Origin: Mactromeris polynyma
Lineage: Eukaryota; Mollusca; Bivalvia; Venerida; Mactridae
NCBI GenBank assembly: GCA_032209605.1
Contig: JASFXZ010000070.1
Coordinates: 806,001 to 870,000 of the forward strand
DNA length: 64,000 bases
Direction: 5' to 3'
Shown here: piece by piece, positions 13,792 to 26,399 of the stretch
How positions within the stretch are numbered: position 1 is the first letter of the stretch
Layout of the letters: each line of letters begins with the position of its first letter
Program-made: the position numbers and the translations under genes
Notes under the pieces: generated by a model
Databases searched by the model: none
Told to the model about the DNA's origin: nothing
The model's input: the letters and a program-made list of their open reading frames with translations, nothing else

Positions 13792-14361
13792 CTATTCGGG
13801 TAAACTCAATCGCCCAAAAATGACCAATAATCCAGAAAAGCCGTTTATGTCAAGACTCCCACCATTCCACAATTGATATATCCTTGACAAATCAGCCATT
13901 ATACTCATCAAATCTATAATAATAACAGAAGGCTTTACATGCACCATTTTCTCGAGACGATGAATATATGGCGGTACTTCGAGTAGACCATCCGGCTGAC
14001 GATGATTGCAATGAGACGCTAACACGCCTCAAAAATGACACAAGACACAAACGTAAATGAAGGTCGGAAGCGGGAGGTCCGCGTTGGATCGGTCAGTCAA
14101 TGGCACAACACCACAGGGTGTTTAAATCTGGTTTAATGGTGCCACCCGGCCAAACCGTTCTCTTCTCAACACCCAAATAAAACAAACAGTGTAGATAAAG
14201 TAATGCTCCACACAACGAATTTGATCAAGTGACAACAAAACAAGTTCTGACGGAAGCAAGGATCTCCGACCAATCAATTGATACATAAACACTACCAAAC
14301 ACAGAAGCAAAATAACTGACAAAATAATCTCGTTCAACACATCACAAACATGTTTGCCCAA
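13792..14361 (-). other. Two adjacent unrecognised reading frames, possible remnant
   Basis: 14361-14122 reads 79 codons with one hydrophobic stretch, EIILSVILLLCLVVFMYQLI, then LRRERFGRV. 14025-13792 reads 77 codons including EVPPYIHRLEKMVHVKPS and LWNGGSLDINGFSG. They lie on the same strand 96 bases apart in different contexts. I do not recognise either; they could be a decayed retroelement or chance. No splice sites, start context or repeat copy supports a gene. Confidence 0.25.
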
Positions 14362-14794
14362 TTATGTAATAACATTGATTTCAGGTTGTATGGTCCTAAG
14401 CACTTACGCTAAAACGAGAAACATTAATTAGTGTATGATAATTACACAAACTGGCACTAGGATGTACTGTACAAGGAACAAGCTTGACTTAGACATACAT
14501 GTATAAACGAACATTGATGTCAACATGGGCCGCAAAAGTAAGCAACTATCATTAGCCATTTTGGACAATATAATATTATCTAACGACAGTTTCAATGTTT
14601 TGCAAATAATTAAACTAAACCTCTTGGATAGTCATAAAAAGACAACTAACTCGCTAATGTGTTTACACCTGACGATGATTCCATGCGCTCAATGTGTTGT
14701 CTAAATCTGAAATAAAACAAAACAAATATTAATCGAGACTCTTTCTTTTTCGGTGAATGCATTAAACATAAAATTTACCAACATCAGCATAACA

Positions 14795-15614
14795 GTTATT
14801 GCTGCATATTGTTTGTAATTATATATCTACTACATATTTACTAGAGTGTTATTGCTGCATATTGTTTGTAATTATATATCTACTACATATTTACTAGAGT
14901 GTTATTGCTGCATAGTGTTTGTAATTATATATCTACTACATATTTACTAGAGTGTTATTGCTGCATATTGTTTGTAATTATATATCTACTACATATTAAC
15001 TAGAGTGTTATTGCTGCATATTGTTTGTAATTATATATCTACTACATATTTACTAGAGTGTTATTGCTGCATAGTGTTTGTAATTATATATCTACTACAT
15101 ATTTACTAGAGTGTTATTGCTGCATAGTGTTTGTAATTATATATCTACTACATATTTACTAGAGTGTTATTGCTGCATAGTGTTTGTAATTATATATCTA
15201 CTACATATTTACTAGAGTGTTATTGCTGCATATTGTTTGTAATTATATATCTACTACATATTTACTAGAGTGTTATTGCTGCATATTGTTTGTAATTATA
15301 TATCTACTACATATTTACTAGAGTGTTATTGCTGCATATTGTTTGTAATTATATATCTACTACATATTTACTAGAGTGTTATTGCTGCATATTGTTTGTA
15401 ATTATATATCTACTACATATTTACTAGAGTGTTATTGCTGCATATTGTTTGTAATTATATATCTACTACATATTTACTAGAGTGTTATTGCTGCATATTG
15501 TTTGTAATTATATATCTACTACATATTTACTAGAGTGTTATTGCTGCATATTGTTTGTAATTATATATCTACTACATATTTACTAGAGTGTTATTGCTGC
15601 ATATTGTTTGTAAT
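14795..15614 (+). repeat. 53-bp minisatellite, 15.5 copies
   Basis: The unit begins GTTATTGCTGCATATTGTTT and ends CATATTTACTAGAGT. Fifteen full units plus 25 bases give exactly 820 bases, with no insertion or deletion. Variants: 'catagtg' replaces 'catattg' in units 3 and 6-8, and unit 4 has 'attaact'. Confidence 0.97.
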
Positions 15615-17410
15615 AGTGTATGTTTATTTATAAATTGTCTAGAGAAAATATTTCTGTACATTGTTTTTGTGTGACTGTGTATACTGTCTACGTGTTTATA
15701 ATATATTGTAGTTTCGCATGGGTCTATGACTTTCTCAACTTTTGTTAAATAAACTAGTCAAACTTGAATTGGGTACAAGCGGTACTGAAGTCCACTCCCC
15801 GATCATTTACAACATGAAGATAACTGCATGAAAATACACGTTATTACAAATACAAAGCTGAAACTTGTTCGAAACAGAAGCTATATTAAATAATAATAAA
15901 CAATAAATGGTATGATTATTTACATTGGGAGTGGACAAAAGAGTCAACATCATGTTTTTTAATTGCCAAAGCTTCGTTCCGGTTTAAATGCCGTCACACA
16001 GTCCCTTAATTTGAAATATAAATTTTGACACAAACAATTTTAATTTACAAAGAACGTAAGCTAACTATACACTCATTTGCTGTCCTGGAATTTTGAAATT
16101 CTTCAAATTAAGTAGTTACAAAACATTTATGAACATTTATTCAACATTAAACGTCGTAAGGTTGTAAATCAGTAATATTAAATCAGTAAGATTTACTCAA
16201 CGAATGGACAATTTATTCAATCATTATGGCTAGACATTATTGTAGAAAACAACTTCGTGTCTCTCTCGATATTACATAGAAAACAATGATTTTGTATCGA
16301 AACAAGCAATGATGTGTCTTCTTAATGTATACATTGTACGTACTGAATGTTTTCTTGTGCTTATAGTTTTACAATATGATGTTACAAATCAATCTGATAA
16401 TCTGACGTACAATTTCATGCATTCTGTGTACGCCAGATGCAATTTCAGCAACGTTTTGCATGTGTTTTTAGTTATTTAATTAGATAATTTATTAGTAAAC
16501 CAATGGTTCCTGTAGGCTATTGCCCTCACATTCGGTCACTTAATCTAGCGCTCGATTAGTTATCTTCCTATACGGTGATTGGCTCATGCATTCGTTAATT
16601 CAAAAAGTATCATAAACAATCGTATTTCAACAACCGGCAAAATATTCTATTTTTTTTAATTAGACATAGTATTATATAAATTATTTGCGTATATAAATTC
16701 ATCAATTTCATTGTTTTTAAAATACATGTACTAGTATACGGGAAGCGAATTATGAAACAAATATAACTTTTTTTCCTTCTGTACTAACCTCACTTCGATA
16801 AATTCATTAAGTTCAATGCTAACATACCATCTCAATGCGCATTTACAACACCTCGGTCATGCTCTGCATTGGACCGGCCATATCTGCTTAAACACGCTTT
16901 GTATTTCTGTCCAGGTTTTAGTTCAGACCATTTATTGGACATATTTACCTGGTCATGTCGATAGAAATTCAGTACAATACCAGAACAGAAGCCTGCTATC
17001 AAATGTTTCCCCTTAGACCAGGGGCAATTTTACTACATTAAAATATACTGTTAGTTGTTTCATGTTGCCCCGCTGGTTATCATGGCAATAAAAGACGCGA
17101 GTATTGAATTTTGATGCACTAACATTCTGAAGTGCATCCTTTATTGTATCACGATATCAGTGATAGATTACCATCCTCAAACAAACTGTATCTCTGTTTG
17201 TTTGTTGTTATACTGTTTAAGTGGGAATGTTTGTGACGTGGAGGTTTAAAAAATACGAATTCCACGAATTCAGGATTGTCATAAAAACAGCCAGCGTTAA
17301 TTTTCTGGTTCGCAATAGAACATTCTGACATACGGTACTATTACATATAACAATTCTAATTTAGACGATCTGCAAAACATTGCCGCTCACGAACAAAGCA
17401 TGTACAGTAT
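15615..17410. other. Intergenic; possible retroelement 3' end beside the 53-bp array
   Basis: 15615-15770 ends 'gttaaataaactagtcaaacttgaa', like the SINE tail at 23635. The 53-bp array could have grown at the edge of that element. The remainder shows nothing else. Confidence 0.4.
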
Positions 17411-17463
17411 TGATATTGAGGTGGTCTTATTATTGAGGTGGTCATTGTCTGAGGTTTTATTGT
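17411..17463 (+). mobile_element. MITE family B, right-end fragment
   Basis: Reads ATTGAGGTGGTCTTATTATT and ends GAGGTTTTATTG then TA. Only the right arm remains. Confidence 0.7.
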
Positions 17464-17975
17464 ATATGGTATAAATCATACCACAAGTGAGATAAGCATT
17501 ACTTTGTCAGTATAAAATTTTGATTGTATTTGTAAATTGGTTAAGCAAACAAGATTATTGAGAACGGTGTCGTAGTCAACGAATCAAAACAATGGTGCGA
17601 CAAGATGGAACATAAACTGATGAAATTGTACGAAACAATAAATAACAAAAATACTCTTTACAGAACTTTCCCAAGTCTAAAAGTCGAATCGAACATAATG
17701 CAATGTTTACGAGATAATGTCTTACAATGATGTATTTAAGTGCACTATTCAAAGTATATATGTACGCATCGAATACATAAATGACTGAAACATTGTCTAG
17801 ACTGTTTCCTGTACAATACGCTTAATACAGATGTACTGATAACTGTTGTTTCATTTCTTCAGCTGAAATTGCTGATTGTAGATGTTAGTCAGTATATATA
17901 ATTATTCACTCAACATCCAACAATATGACTTTTGTCAGCATCGTTACAAATATACCTACAACATTTACTGGTTCT

Positions 17976-18485
17976 TTTCGGCTCATCCGTACTAACATGG
18001 CTTTGCTATTTGCATATAAGTGTTGTGTAAACCAATCAAATCTTACGTTAACCTCTAAACCAACTTCTCTTCAACCGAAAAACGTTTGTAACCTTGCCGC
18101 GCATTGGTTAACTATTCGGTAAGGGGTACGTTACCTAACCGGAATACATTGAATTTCATTGAATAAGGGGTCGTTACCTTACCGAAATCTAGTGAATTTC
18201 GAAGAATTCACCGAAATCCATTTTGGATCTGGAGTGACCTCAACTCAACTCAACTCAACTCAACTCAACTCAACTCAACATAGTTTATTGCTTTGTAGGC
18301 CTCCGGCCCATGGCATCATAATGTACAAAGACATAAAATACAAAACGAACATTTCTTTCGTGTAAGAGAGAATGAACAATGTACAACAATTTTGGATCTG
18401 GAGTGACCAGCAATCGCAACATCTCGGCATTTATTATGTTGCACAACAAATATTAACCTCCAAATTGCGCCGACCATCTTATTAT
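17976..18485 (-). repeat. Repeat family C copy 2, split by an insertion
   Basis: Reverse copy: TTCGGCTCATCCGTACTAAC, octamer ATTTGCAT at 18008-18015, then ACCAATCAAATC, ending near GACCATCTTATTATCG. A 149-bp insertion (18240-18388) with a 20-bp target duplication interrupts it. Confidence 0.82.
18240..18388 (-). mobile_element. 149-bp LINE/SINE 3'-end insertion with (TTGAG)n tail
   Basis: Flanked by identical 20-base duplications ATTTTGGATCTGGAGTGACC at 18220-18239 and 18389-18408. Read on minus it ends 'gatgccatgggccggaggcc...caataaactatg' and then about eight TTGAG units, as expected for a 5'-truncated retroelement 3' end with a microsatellite tail. It is inserted inside a family C repeat. 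The source element is not known. Confidence 0.88.
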
Positions 18486-19501
18486 CGTCATGTTTACTGA
18501 ATAAATATATCGAAATATACTAGTATATCGACTATATCTGATAAAATTCATACTAACCCATACCCCAATGTTTAAAACAAACATTTCTTACACAATTTTA
18601 CAAAAAAATGTCCGCGTACAACGAATCAGATGATAACTTATGAACGGCAAAATCATAGGGGCTAGAGAAGTGACTTGGTGTACTCTTTGATGTCAGAAAT
18701 CAATTTAAACGATACAATAAATAAAGATGAAGGTTAGTTCAGATTAAACGATTGGGCTGTATCCCAATTATGTTTTTGTCGCCAAGCATAATCAACTTAT
18801 TATTATATTCCGTTAAAAGCATGTACAATCCAATAAAACTTCGCTGTCGAAAAAAAAATATCATAAAATACATCATGATATAAACGATATGAACATTTCT
18901 TGTATTAAATGGTGAAAAAAACTCGATGCTTTTGAAATGTCTATTTATTTATTCATGTTTCTGTGGACATGACATGAAGTGAACGTGTTGCACTGTTTTG
19001 CAATACATCGTTACATTGTGATAGGCCTCCCTCGAGACCTCGTATCGTTCTAGTGTAGTGTTTTACGTTGTCTTATTTTTGTTGCGGTATTTTTGTATTC
19101 TTATTCTTATTTTTAACTGTTTATGGGTTCGGCAGTCTGTTTGGAAAAGTGGAATTAATTGTATGTGGCATTCCTGGAAATCAGTTTACATTTCGATTTA
19201 TATAATGATAAACATGAAGGAATAGTAGACATAAAGTGGTTTCGAATGTAACATTTACGTAAGTTCGTGACGTAACATATATGTCTGCCAGAAAATGAGA
19301 TTGTATATAAGATGGATTTCTCCCAAAAGTCCATGATTAATTCTCATGGATAATACGCGTATATTAACTATATCAAATGAATGACTGCTATAGGATTGGG
19401 AAAGTTAGGTATAACAGTACTGTCCATTTGTATACAGTGCTCAGCAGACCTAATCAGGGTTCATTGGTTTCCTAAAAGTGCTACCTTGACTGCAAATATC
19501 C

Positions 19502-19739
19502 CATATTCAGCGCCGCTGTACGATTTCCAACCGCTTCTATAAGTGACGTAATTTCCAGAAAACGTCACATGTGACGTCACCATGTTGGCCTACTAACAGT
19601 AAGCAATGTTTGCCCCATCAGGCAATATGAAAACAAAGTGAACAGTAATTGTTTCCTGCTTGCACAAAGTGACATCACATGTGACGTTTTCTTGAAATGA
19701 CGTCACTTACAGAGGCAATCCCACAACAGCGCTCATATG
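19502..19739. mobile_element. Foldback MITE with CRE palindromes
   Basis: Long inverted repeat. The left arm, from CATATTCAGCGC through AAGTGACGTAATTTCCAGAA and ACGTCACATGTGACGTCAC, mirrors a right arm GACATCACATGTGACGTTTT to AAATGACGTCACTTACAGAG and GCGCTCATATG. Each arm is about 75 bp around a loop of about 90 bp. Contains TGACGT half-sites and full TGACGTCA (at least 19692). Confidence 0.85.
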
Positions 19740-20376
19740 TAGCCGAAATTACTTGAGATGCATTCTCTGCAGTGAAAACATCAAAAAGGCCGCACCGAAC
19801 GAACGGGTTTTGAACAGTTCAGCTTAAAAGTCGTGTGGTGTACTGAGTAAGCAAACATGGCGGACCACAGTACATGTATTGAAGAGGTTGTTGTCGGGTT
19901 GATTACTAAAGTTGGTGATAATGGTGATCTTAATGATGATGACAACTTGGTCGGGAAATGGTGAAACATAAAAGGACCATGGTTGATAAAAGGTTAAATA
20001 TTATTAAGATGATTCTTTTTATGTAATCAGTACGGGTACTAATGTTGTTAATAATTATGTGGATATTAGAATAGTTCATGTTACTAATGCTACTATTATC
20101 AATGTGGACGATTGACAATAATTTGATATGCAAGTTGTATAAAGTGCAGTGTGTATTTTCAAGGGTCTGGTTATAAAACGTTTCAGTCACTTGCTGTTCG
20201 GAACAATACTCGAGTCAACATCTCCAAAAGTCTTGATATATAATTTCGGATTTTGGTTCAATCCTCAACACAATAAATCGTCCAGTCGAACGGTCGTTCT
20301 GATTACTTAAATACGTAGTATTTGTTGACTGATACGTATGCAAATAACATAAATATATGGAATACATGACTTGTGC

Positions 20377-20553
20377 AATAAAACCTCAATATTACGGCCA
20401 CCATCGGGACCCTTGAAAACTGGTATTCTTATTGAGGTGGTCTTGATATTGAGGTTGAATGTAGCCCAACACATTGGCAATAAACTTAAAAATTGTGTTC
20501 TTAATTTTGAGGTGGTCTTATTATTGAGGTGGTCTTCAAGTGAGATTTTACTG
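20377..20553 (+). mobile_element. MITE family B copy
   Basis: Left AATAAAACCTCAATATTACG and right ...AAGTGAGATTTTACTG then TA. The two overlapping reading frames, one per strand, are products of its symmetry, not genes. Confidence 0.8.
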
Positions 20554-21414
20554 TAGTTGCTTAAAGGTATCAATATGAGCACAAAGGTACGAAACGCAAG
20601 CCGCTTGAATCAAACTGGAAATATCGCTAGAAGCTCAAGCAAATGAATTATAAAATAATACCATAATTTGCGCATTGTACAAGTAAGAAGCAAAGTACAG
20701 TAAAATTATTTGAAGCAAGCATAATGCCTTTATTTCAAGATGGATTCCCAAATTTGCAATAGTAATCACCATTTACTTTAAATTAACTCGAGAGGCTTAA
20801 AGCTGTTTTCTACAAGCATGTCTCGCCACATTTATTGAATAAATGGGAAGTTTATTGAATCAATTTCCCCTTTTGGAAACATACGATTTATGCTGAAACC
20901 ATTGTTATTGTTTCTGCACTATTGTATAATTTACTAATGCTCTTTCCAAACAAACCCTCTTTCTTAAAATCGGTATGTTTCTTTTATATGTGTTACTGTC
21001 GTTTCGTATTTCGCTTTAGAGATGGCATGTTGAAGATACACAGCCGAAAATTGCCATTAATTTAGCAATGTAAAGGAGTGTTGGTGGTGATTTGATAGTG
21101 CATAAGACGCCGATCACCACCAATGACACGACTGCATCTCTATATTAAATCCATTTTAGGTTTTTTCCTATGGAATGGATAGACGAGTCATTCAATTTAA
21201 GCTTGCATCACTTTCAACTCAACCGTTTGTCAGTAAATTGGGATAAGGAACTAGTAACCAAGCAAAGAGGACAATGAAGAAAATAACACTGATCAATTTC
21301 AATTACGCACGTCTTTTTAATTGACCAAGAAAAAAACGTCTTTTTCTTTCAAATTGTAGTACTTAATGATTATACATAACAACACAAAACATAAAGATAT
21401 ACAACACAGCGATG

Positions 21415-21725
21415 TTTTTCGGCGCATCCGTACTAGCATGGTTTTGTAATTTGCATATCAGTGTTGTGTAAACCAATCAAATCTTACGTTAACCACCACG
21501 GCAATTGCTCTGCAACCGAACAACTTATTTAACATTGAAGCGAATTGGTTAACCTTTCGACCAATATACGTTACCTTACCAAAATCCACTAAATTTCGAT
21601 GAATTTATCGAAATCCATTTTGGATCTGAAGTGATCAGCAATCGTAACATTTCGGCATTTTTTTATGTTGCGCATCAACTGTTAACCTTCAAATTGCGAC
21701 GACCATCTTTATTTCAAGATAGTTC
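21415..21725 (-). repeat. Repeat family C copy 3
   Basis: Reverse copy, about 310 bp, from TTTTTCGGCGCATCCGTACT to GACGACCATCTTTATTTC. Octamer ATTTGCAT at 21449-21456, CCAAT box nearby. It is uninterrupted and defines the family length. Confidence 0.82.
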
Positions 21726-23079
21726 TTGTTTCCAATCACCCTGGTTGGTTCAGAGTAGTGAAAAAGAAGCGCCGAAGTAAATGTCAAATCTTGCATTTTT
21801 TTATCCAATTTCAAATACATATTAAACTATGGATATCTTATTATGTAGATTTGCTGACAATTGTGATATAGCTCTGTAGAAAATATTTTGTGATATACAT
21901 ATTAACCCGATGAAAGATTAGATAATGCCATTGTCCATTGTTATAGTAACGATACCACCCTTCCTGAGGTTAATCTGTTATTACGTCATACTGTTATTAA
22001 TTGCATCATTGAATTACATGTCCGCAATTTAAATCAAACAATTCTATAAACATTATACTTTATTAGAATCCTAAACACGATTTCACCTTTGGGGAAAACT
22101 AGTAATTTCGTTTTATATAACAAGTCATTATATTACTGGCGATCCATCGAGTCTGGCTATGTATCTTCTTACAAAAATGGGATGGACAAATAATGTTTCA
22201 ATAGATTAATGACATTGTCCATGCAGAACAAGTTACGTGTATAATGTAATGTGTATAATCACATAGGATTAAACAGCAATGTATCTAAAACGTTACCTTG
22301 TTAAACTATAAAACGCCTCATGTCATAAAGCAGCCAAAGATGACTGTGTGTGTGATAATTGTGAACAAGAACGTATAGATTGGCCTGCCAACTTCTTACA
22401 CAATGAACATGTAGGAGGGAACATGCACTTTCTTAGCATTTGGACAAATTCAATTAATCCAAACTTACAAACACGAATGGACAGAAAAAAACCTGTAAAA
22501 TGTACGTTTAAAATGTGTTTATAGTTCCTCCGCCCGCACTATACTATTGATATAGATTATGCAATAATTTGTGCTTAATTGGATTCAAGGAATGCGCCTT
22601 AACTGAATTTGTTTACAATTATGTAATTATTGTATCGATTAACCAGGCTGCTAACAGTTAATTAAACATAATATTAAATTATAAACCAATTTAGTCTTGG
22701 TTTCATATAATAACCCTGTAGCCAGGGAAATTCGGACATAGTTCTACAATATTGTCGTGACTGGTTAAACATCCAGATAATAATACGTTTAAGCAATGTG
22801 AATAGAGAGAAAGTAAAAAAAGTTACAAGGATTACAAGCAAGTAATTTGATGTTGCTTTAATGTGGTCCTTTCCTGGATAAAACACCTGATGAATTACTA
22901 GTATCCTTCCTAAACAGAACAAATGATTCATGAGACAACCAGATAAACGACTGTGAATCTGTATCATTACACAGATCCCTTCTAATCATTGTCTAGACTT
23001 TGTCACAGACAATGACTTATGAATGTCAACTGAGTATAATTCAGAAACTTACATCATTATGTCTGAACTCTTTTTTTTC
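21726..23079. other. Intergenic, no feature recognised
   Basis: AT-rich. A 97-codon minus frame (22674-22967) has no recognisable domain. Confidence 0.5.
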
Positions 23080-23275
23080 GGTAAATTCTCCGAAATTCAC
23101 TGGATTTCGGTAAGGTAACGACCCCTTATTGAAAAGTTAACAAATTCGCGTCAAGGTTACAAACATATTTCGGTTGAACTGAAGTTGGTTTAGTGGTTAA
23201 CGTAAGATTTGATTGGTTTACACAACACTGATATGCAAATAGCAAAACCATGTTAGTACGGCTGCGCCGAGAAAC
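23080..23275 (+). repeat. Repeat family C copy 4, 5'-truncated
   Basis: Forward copy starting at TTCGGTAAATTC and ending GTACGGCTGCGCCGAGAAAC. Octamer ATGCAAAT at 23233-23240. The left third is missing. Confidence 0.78.
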
Positions 23276-23457
23276 ATCGCTGTGCTGTATAATATATATG
23301 TTGAATATCTATATGTTTTGTGTTGTTATGTAAATGATATATGTTTATTTTCTCTGTTTACAAATTGCTGTTTGTCTCTTGTCATGTGTGCCTTCAAAAT
23401 GTTATGTTAAGAATTACTATAAATTGCACAACTTCACCGCCCCGCCGAACGCCGAAA

Positions 23458-23655
23458 GGAGGCGCAGTGGTAGAGTGGTAGAGCCCTTGACTCCTGGTCC
23501 GAAGGTTGCGAGTTCGAGCACCGCGATGAGCGGAGTTTGATCACGAACTTCACAATTCCTAAATTTGGCGCGAGTACTGGTTGGTAGCCAGGAAGCAGTC
23601 ATCGTAAGAACTTGTTTCACAATCGATGTAAAATAAATAAGTTTGAACTTGAACG
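23458..23655 (+). mobile_element. tRNA-derived SINE
   Basis: Head AGGAGGCGCAGTGGTAGAG and TGGTAGAGCCCTTGACTCC with A-box-like TGGTAGAGTGG, then GGTTGCGAGTTCGAGCACC as B box. Body 'aaatttggcgcgagtactgg'; tail AAATAAATAAGTTTGAACTT. The body recurs in reverse at 60370-60590. Protein-like frames over it are not real. Confidence 0.8.
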
Positions 23656-24764
23656 TTTTCGCTTTCGTTTTTTTCTCTATTTTCTCGTTTTCTTGTTTTC
23701 TTTAATATGACTACTGTTTCAATATCTAAAACATGTCATTTACAGTCCACTTATATCTTACATTAAGATGTGCGTTTTCTAGTTATTGACTAGTTGCCAC
23801 TTGTCACGTCCGTTATATGAAATTGTATGTATTGTAATTATGTTCACAATGGCCTTTGGTGTAGTAAATTTATCATAAATTATCTATCTATTTAATATAA
23901 TGTATTTTCATGTTGTACAAACTGCATACAACCTAGATTTGGACCCCTGGGAAATAATCCCTATAAGTACATGTAGGATATTGTTCCTCGCAAATAAGAT
24001 TTTGCTCAAATGTTGATAGTACATCGTCAATTTCACGATTTCTTAGACCAGAAACATGTACTTAGTCTTTCTGATGGTTTGGTTATGTTTTTTATATAAT
24101 TATTTACGTTTGTCATATGTAAATCTCAAAGATGTATGATGGTTGTAAATCGCCTGTAAAATAATTAGACCGGACGCCGTGAATACTGCATAGAATTAGT
24201 ACTGACACGATCATTGAACCTTACCAACTTCTGCCCATGTTTAGCGTCAGATTCAGTTCAAAACCTACCTACAAGGCTAGAAACTATCGATAAAAAACAA
24301 CATTTATATTGTGTATATACAGTATCTTCTGGTCTTTATGTGACGATGTCGCCGGTAACTAGACCTTCATTGAATGAGATTGACAATGTACATACAAAGT
24401 GCTGTTAAAGTATGTACTAATCTATTACGTTCTTGATTGGATGTTATAAAAAAACATCACATCTACAATACTTTGTATCATTTTTTTAAAAATATTTTTA
24501 TCTGGTAGGTTTTCTTTTAATCGCAGATATTCCATGAAAGATATCTACTGGACATTTATCCAGCGTTTTTTTGTAGATTTGCGGCCCTGTCTTATTTAAT
24601 ATTCCCAACCACAACAAATGTGACTTCAAATACGCTAGTAAATTGCATATTACGGTAAACATATCCAGCTTCTAATGCCTTTTTGCTTGGCTTATCGCAG
24701 TGGAAAATGTCCCGAAAATCGATAACGAGTTTCCAGTTCTACCAGTTTTGATCAAAAGATTATA
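23656..24764. other. Intergenic; possible LINE 3' tail at 23810-23900
   Basis: 'ttcacaatggcctttggtgt' followed by 'aattatctatctattt' resembles a LINE 3' end with a microsatellite tail, but no coding part is next to it. Nothing else is seen. Confidence 0.35.
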
Positions 24765-24834
24765 CTCAACCTCAAAAATAAGAAGACCAGTTTGCAAGAG
24801 TTTGATGGGTGGTCTTATTATTGAGGTTTCACTG
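24765..24834 (+). mobile_element. MITE family B, short derivative
   Basis: About 70 bp: CTCAACCTCAAAAATAAGA on the left and TTGAGGTTTCACTG then TA on the right. Confidence 0.7.
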
Positions 24835-25566
24835 TATTTTTAAGGTTTAAGTACGCGACGAATTTATTATAGTTACATGTATGCCTACATGTAGACACTG
24901 CAAATTCTTATACATGAAGTATGTATGTATCCGCATGGAATCCTGGAAATAATCGACGAGAAAATTCAATGGAATCATCTATTCAAAACTTGGCCTAGCT
25001 ACACATATTCCAATAAAATATATTAAATTGACTTTTCGTAAGTTACAATTACTGTTGATGCTGCATAGCACAGCAGTTTAATTTGACAATTAAATATTGA
25101 TTTTATTGTTATACTTGTTAAAGACATTGTTTAATTAAACTAAACTAGATTGATAATCCCAGAGTGCGGCGTAATTAACAGAGTTTTTTTTAATTCAATT
25201 AAAAATAGACCCCAGTGGCAATAACACCTTAAAAACAATCGTTTAAACATGAGATCGCTGTCGTTATGTCTTAAAATAAGCGATAAGAAGAAAATGTAAA
25301 AGGAAATAGCGTGCAGTGTTAATTTCAAAACATGGGATGGGGGAGAAGTGTTGTGTTATACACCAGGTCATCTAACAGTAGGTCGGATTATTGTGAATGT
25401 TCCATTTTCAATAGATCTATAGTTCCAGAATCTACAATATTGCCCTCCTTGTTCTCAATCATCAGCCATTTTAATAGGCTAACCAGACAATCTCAGAATC
25501 AAAATGATCAAGATGAAAGGTGAACATTATCGTGTGTAAGCATTACAAAATAATTCCATATAAGAT

Positions 25567-25745
25567 ATAGTCGGACCTCGTTCATTCGATTTCATCGGGT
25601 CCGAAATTTTATTTCGAATAAAACATGGTTTTGAAAAGCCCGTTTCAATTCGACGTGTATAAGAAGATACAACGGAACTTGATATTTATTTCGGATGGTA
25701 CCAAGTATTCGGATATAAAGTTGTCGAATAAGCGAGGTCCGATTG
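25567..25745 (+). mobile_element. MITE family A copy
   Basis: Full-length family A with AGTCGGACCTCGTTCATTCG at the left and GCGAGGTCCGATTG then TA at the right. The leading C has decayed. Confidence 0.85.
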
Positions 25746-26110
25746 TATACACATATGTACATGTATTTATGCATGATAATGAATAAGTTTGTCTTATCGA
25801 CCATTAACACGAATATGTTGGAAGACAAGCAATCAAGATATCACAGTAACATGGCCACACCGGTACAAAATGTTATTCATCCTCTCATTATGCTTCCAGC
25901 AAAATAAGCACTTTCCATTAGATCGGTCTATATTGTTCTGCAATGAAAACCTCTGAATGTCATGTGATATCCTCATGTTCATAATCAGCTATATAGTAAC
26001 AATATAGTGGTTTTAAATCAGACCACACAGACGTAAACATCGGGCTTAAACAGATATCATGTAATAAATACTGCTCTTAGATTTTTAGATACTTGTTAAC
26101 TGATACAATA

Positions 26111-26399
26111 CAGTAAAATCTCCATTAAAACATGTCTCAAAAGACCACCCCATTGACAAGACCATCCCATTGACAAGATCGCATCATTGACAAGACCACT
26201 AAATTGACAAAACCGCCCCATTGACAAGACCAACCCCATTGAAAAGACCGCCTCACTGACAAGACCATCCCATTGACAAGACAGCATCTTCATTCATCTG
26301 TTTCATTTTCTTACTTTCGAACTTAAATAAATAATTAGGTGACCTTGCAGCGAAGAATGTCTCTCCAGAACCGAGTGTGATTTTATTGAGGTTTCAACT
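26111..26399 (+). mobile_element. MITE family B copy with internal 18-bp expansion
   Basis: Starts CAGTAAAATCTCCATTAAAA and ends ...TTATTGAGGTTTCAACTA. Bases about 26150-26285 are an imperfect 18-bp tandem array of the type CCCCATTGACAAGACCAT, so the arm has expanded. The minus-strand reading frame (SMGLVLSMG-like repeats) is a product of the array. Confidence 0.78.

Noticed and set aside
14795..15614. CRISPR array or centromeric satellite
   Set aside because: No spacers; only 820 bases at one locus, so an ordinary minisatellite.
18240..18280. Plain pentanucleotide microsatellite
   Set aside because: It is the tail of a larger 149-bp insertion bounded by a 20-base target duplication.
23458..23530. 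Functional tRNA gene
   Set aside because: A- and B-box-like segments are present, but the acceptor stem does not pair and a SINE body follows.
23334..23620. Overlapping frames on both strands around 23.4-23.6 kb
   Set aside because: They cover a tRNA-derived SINE.
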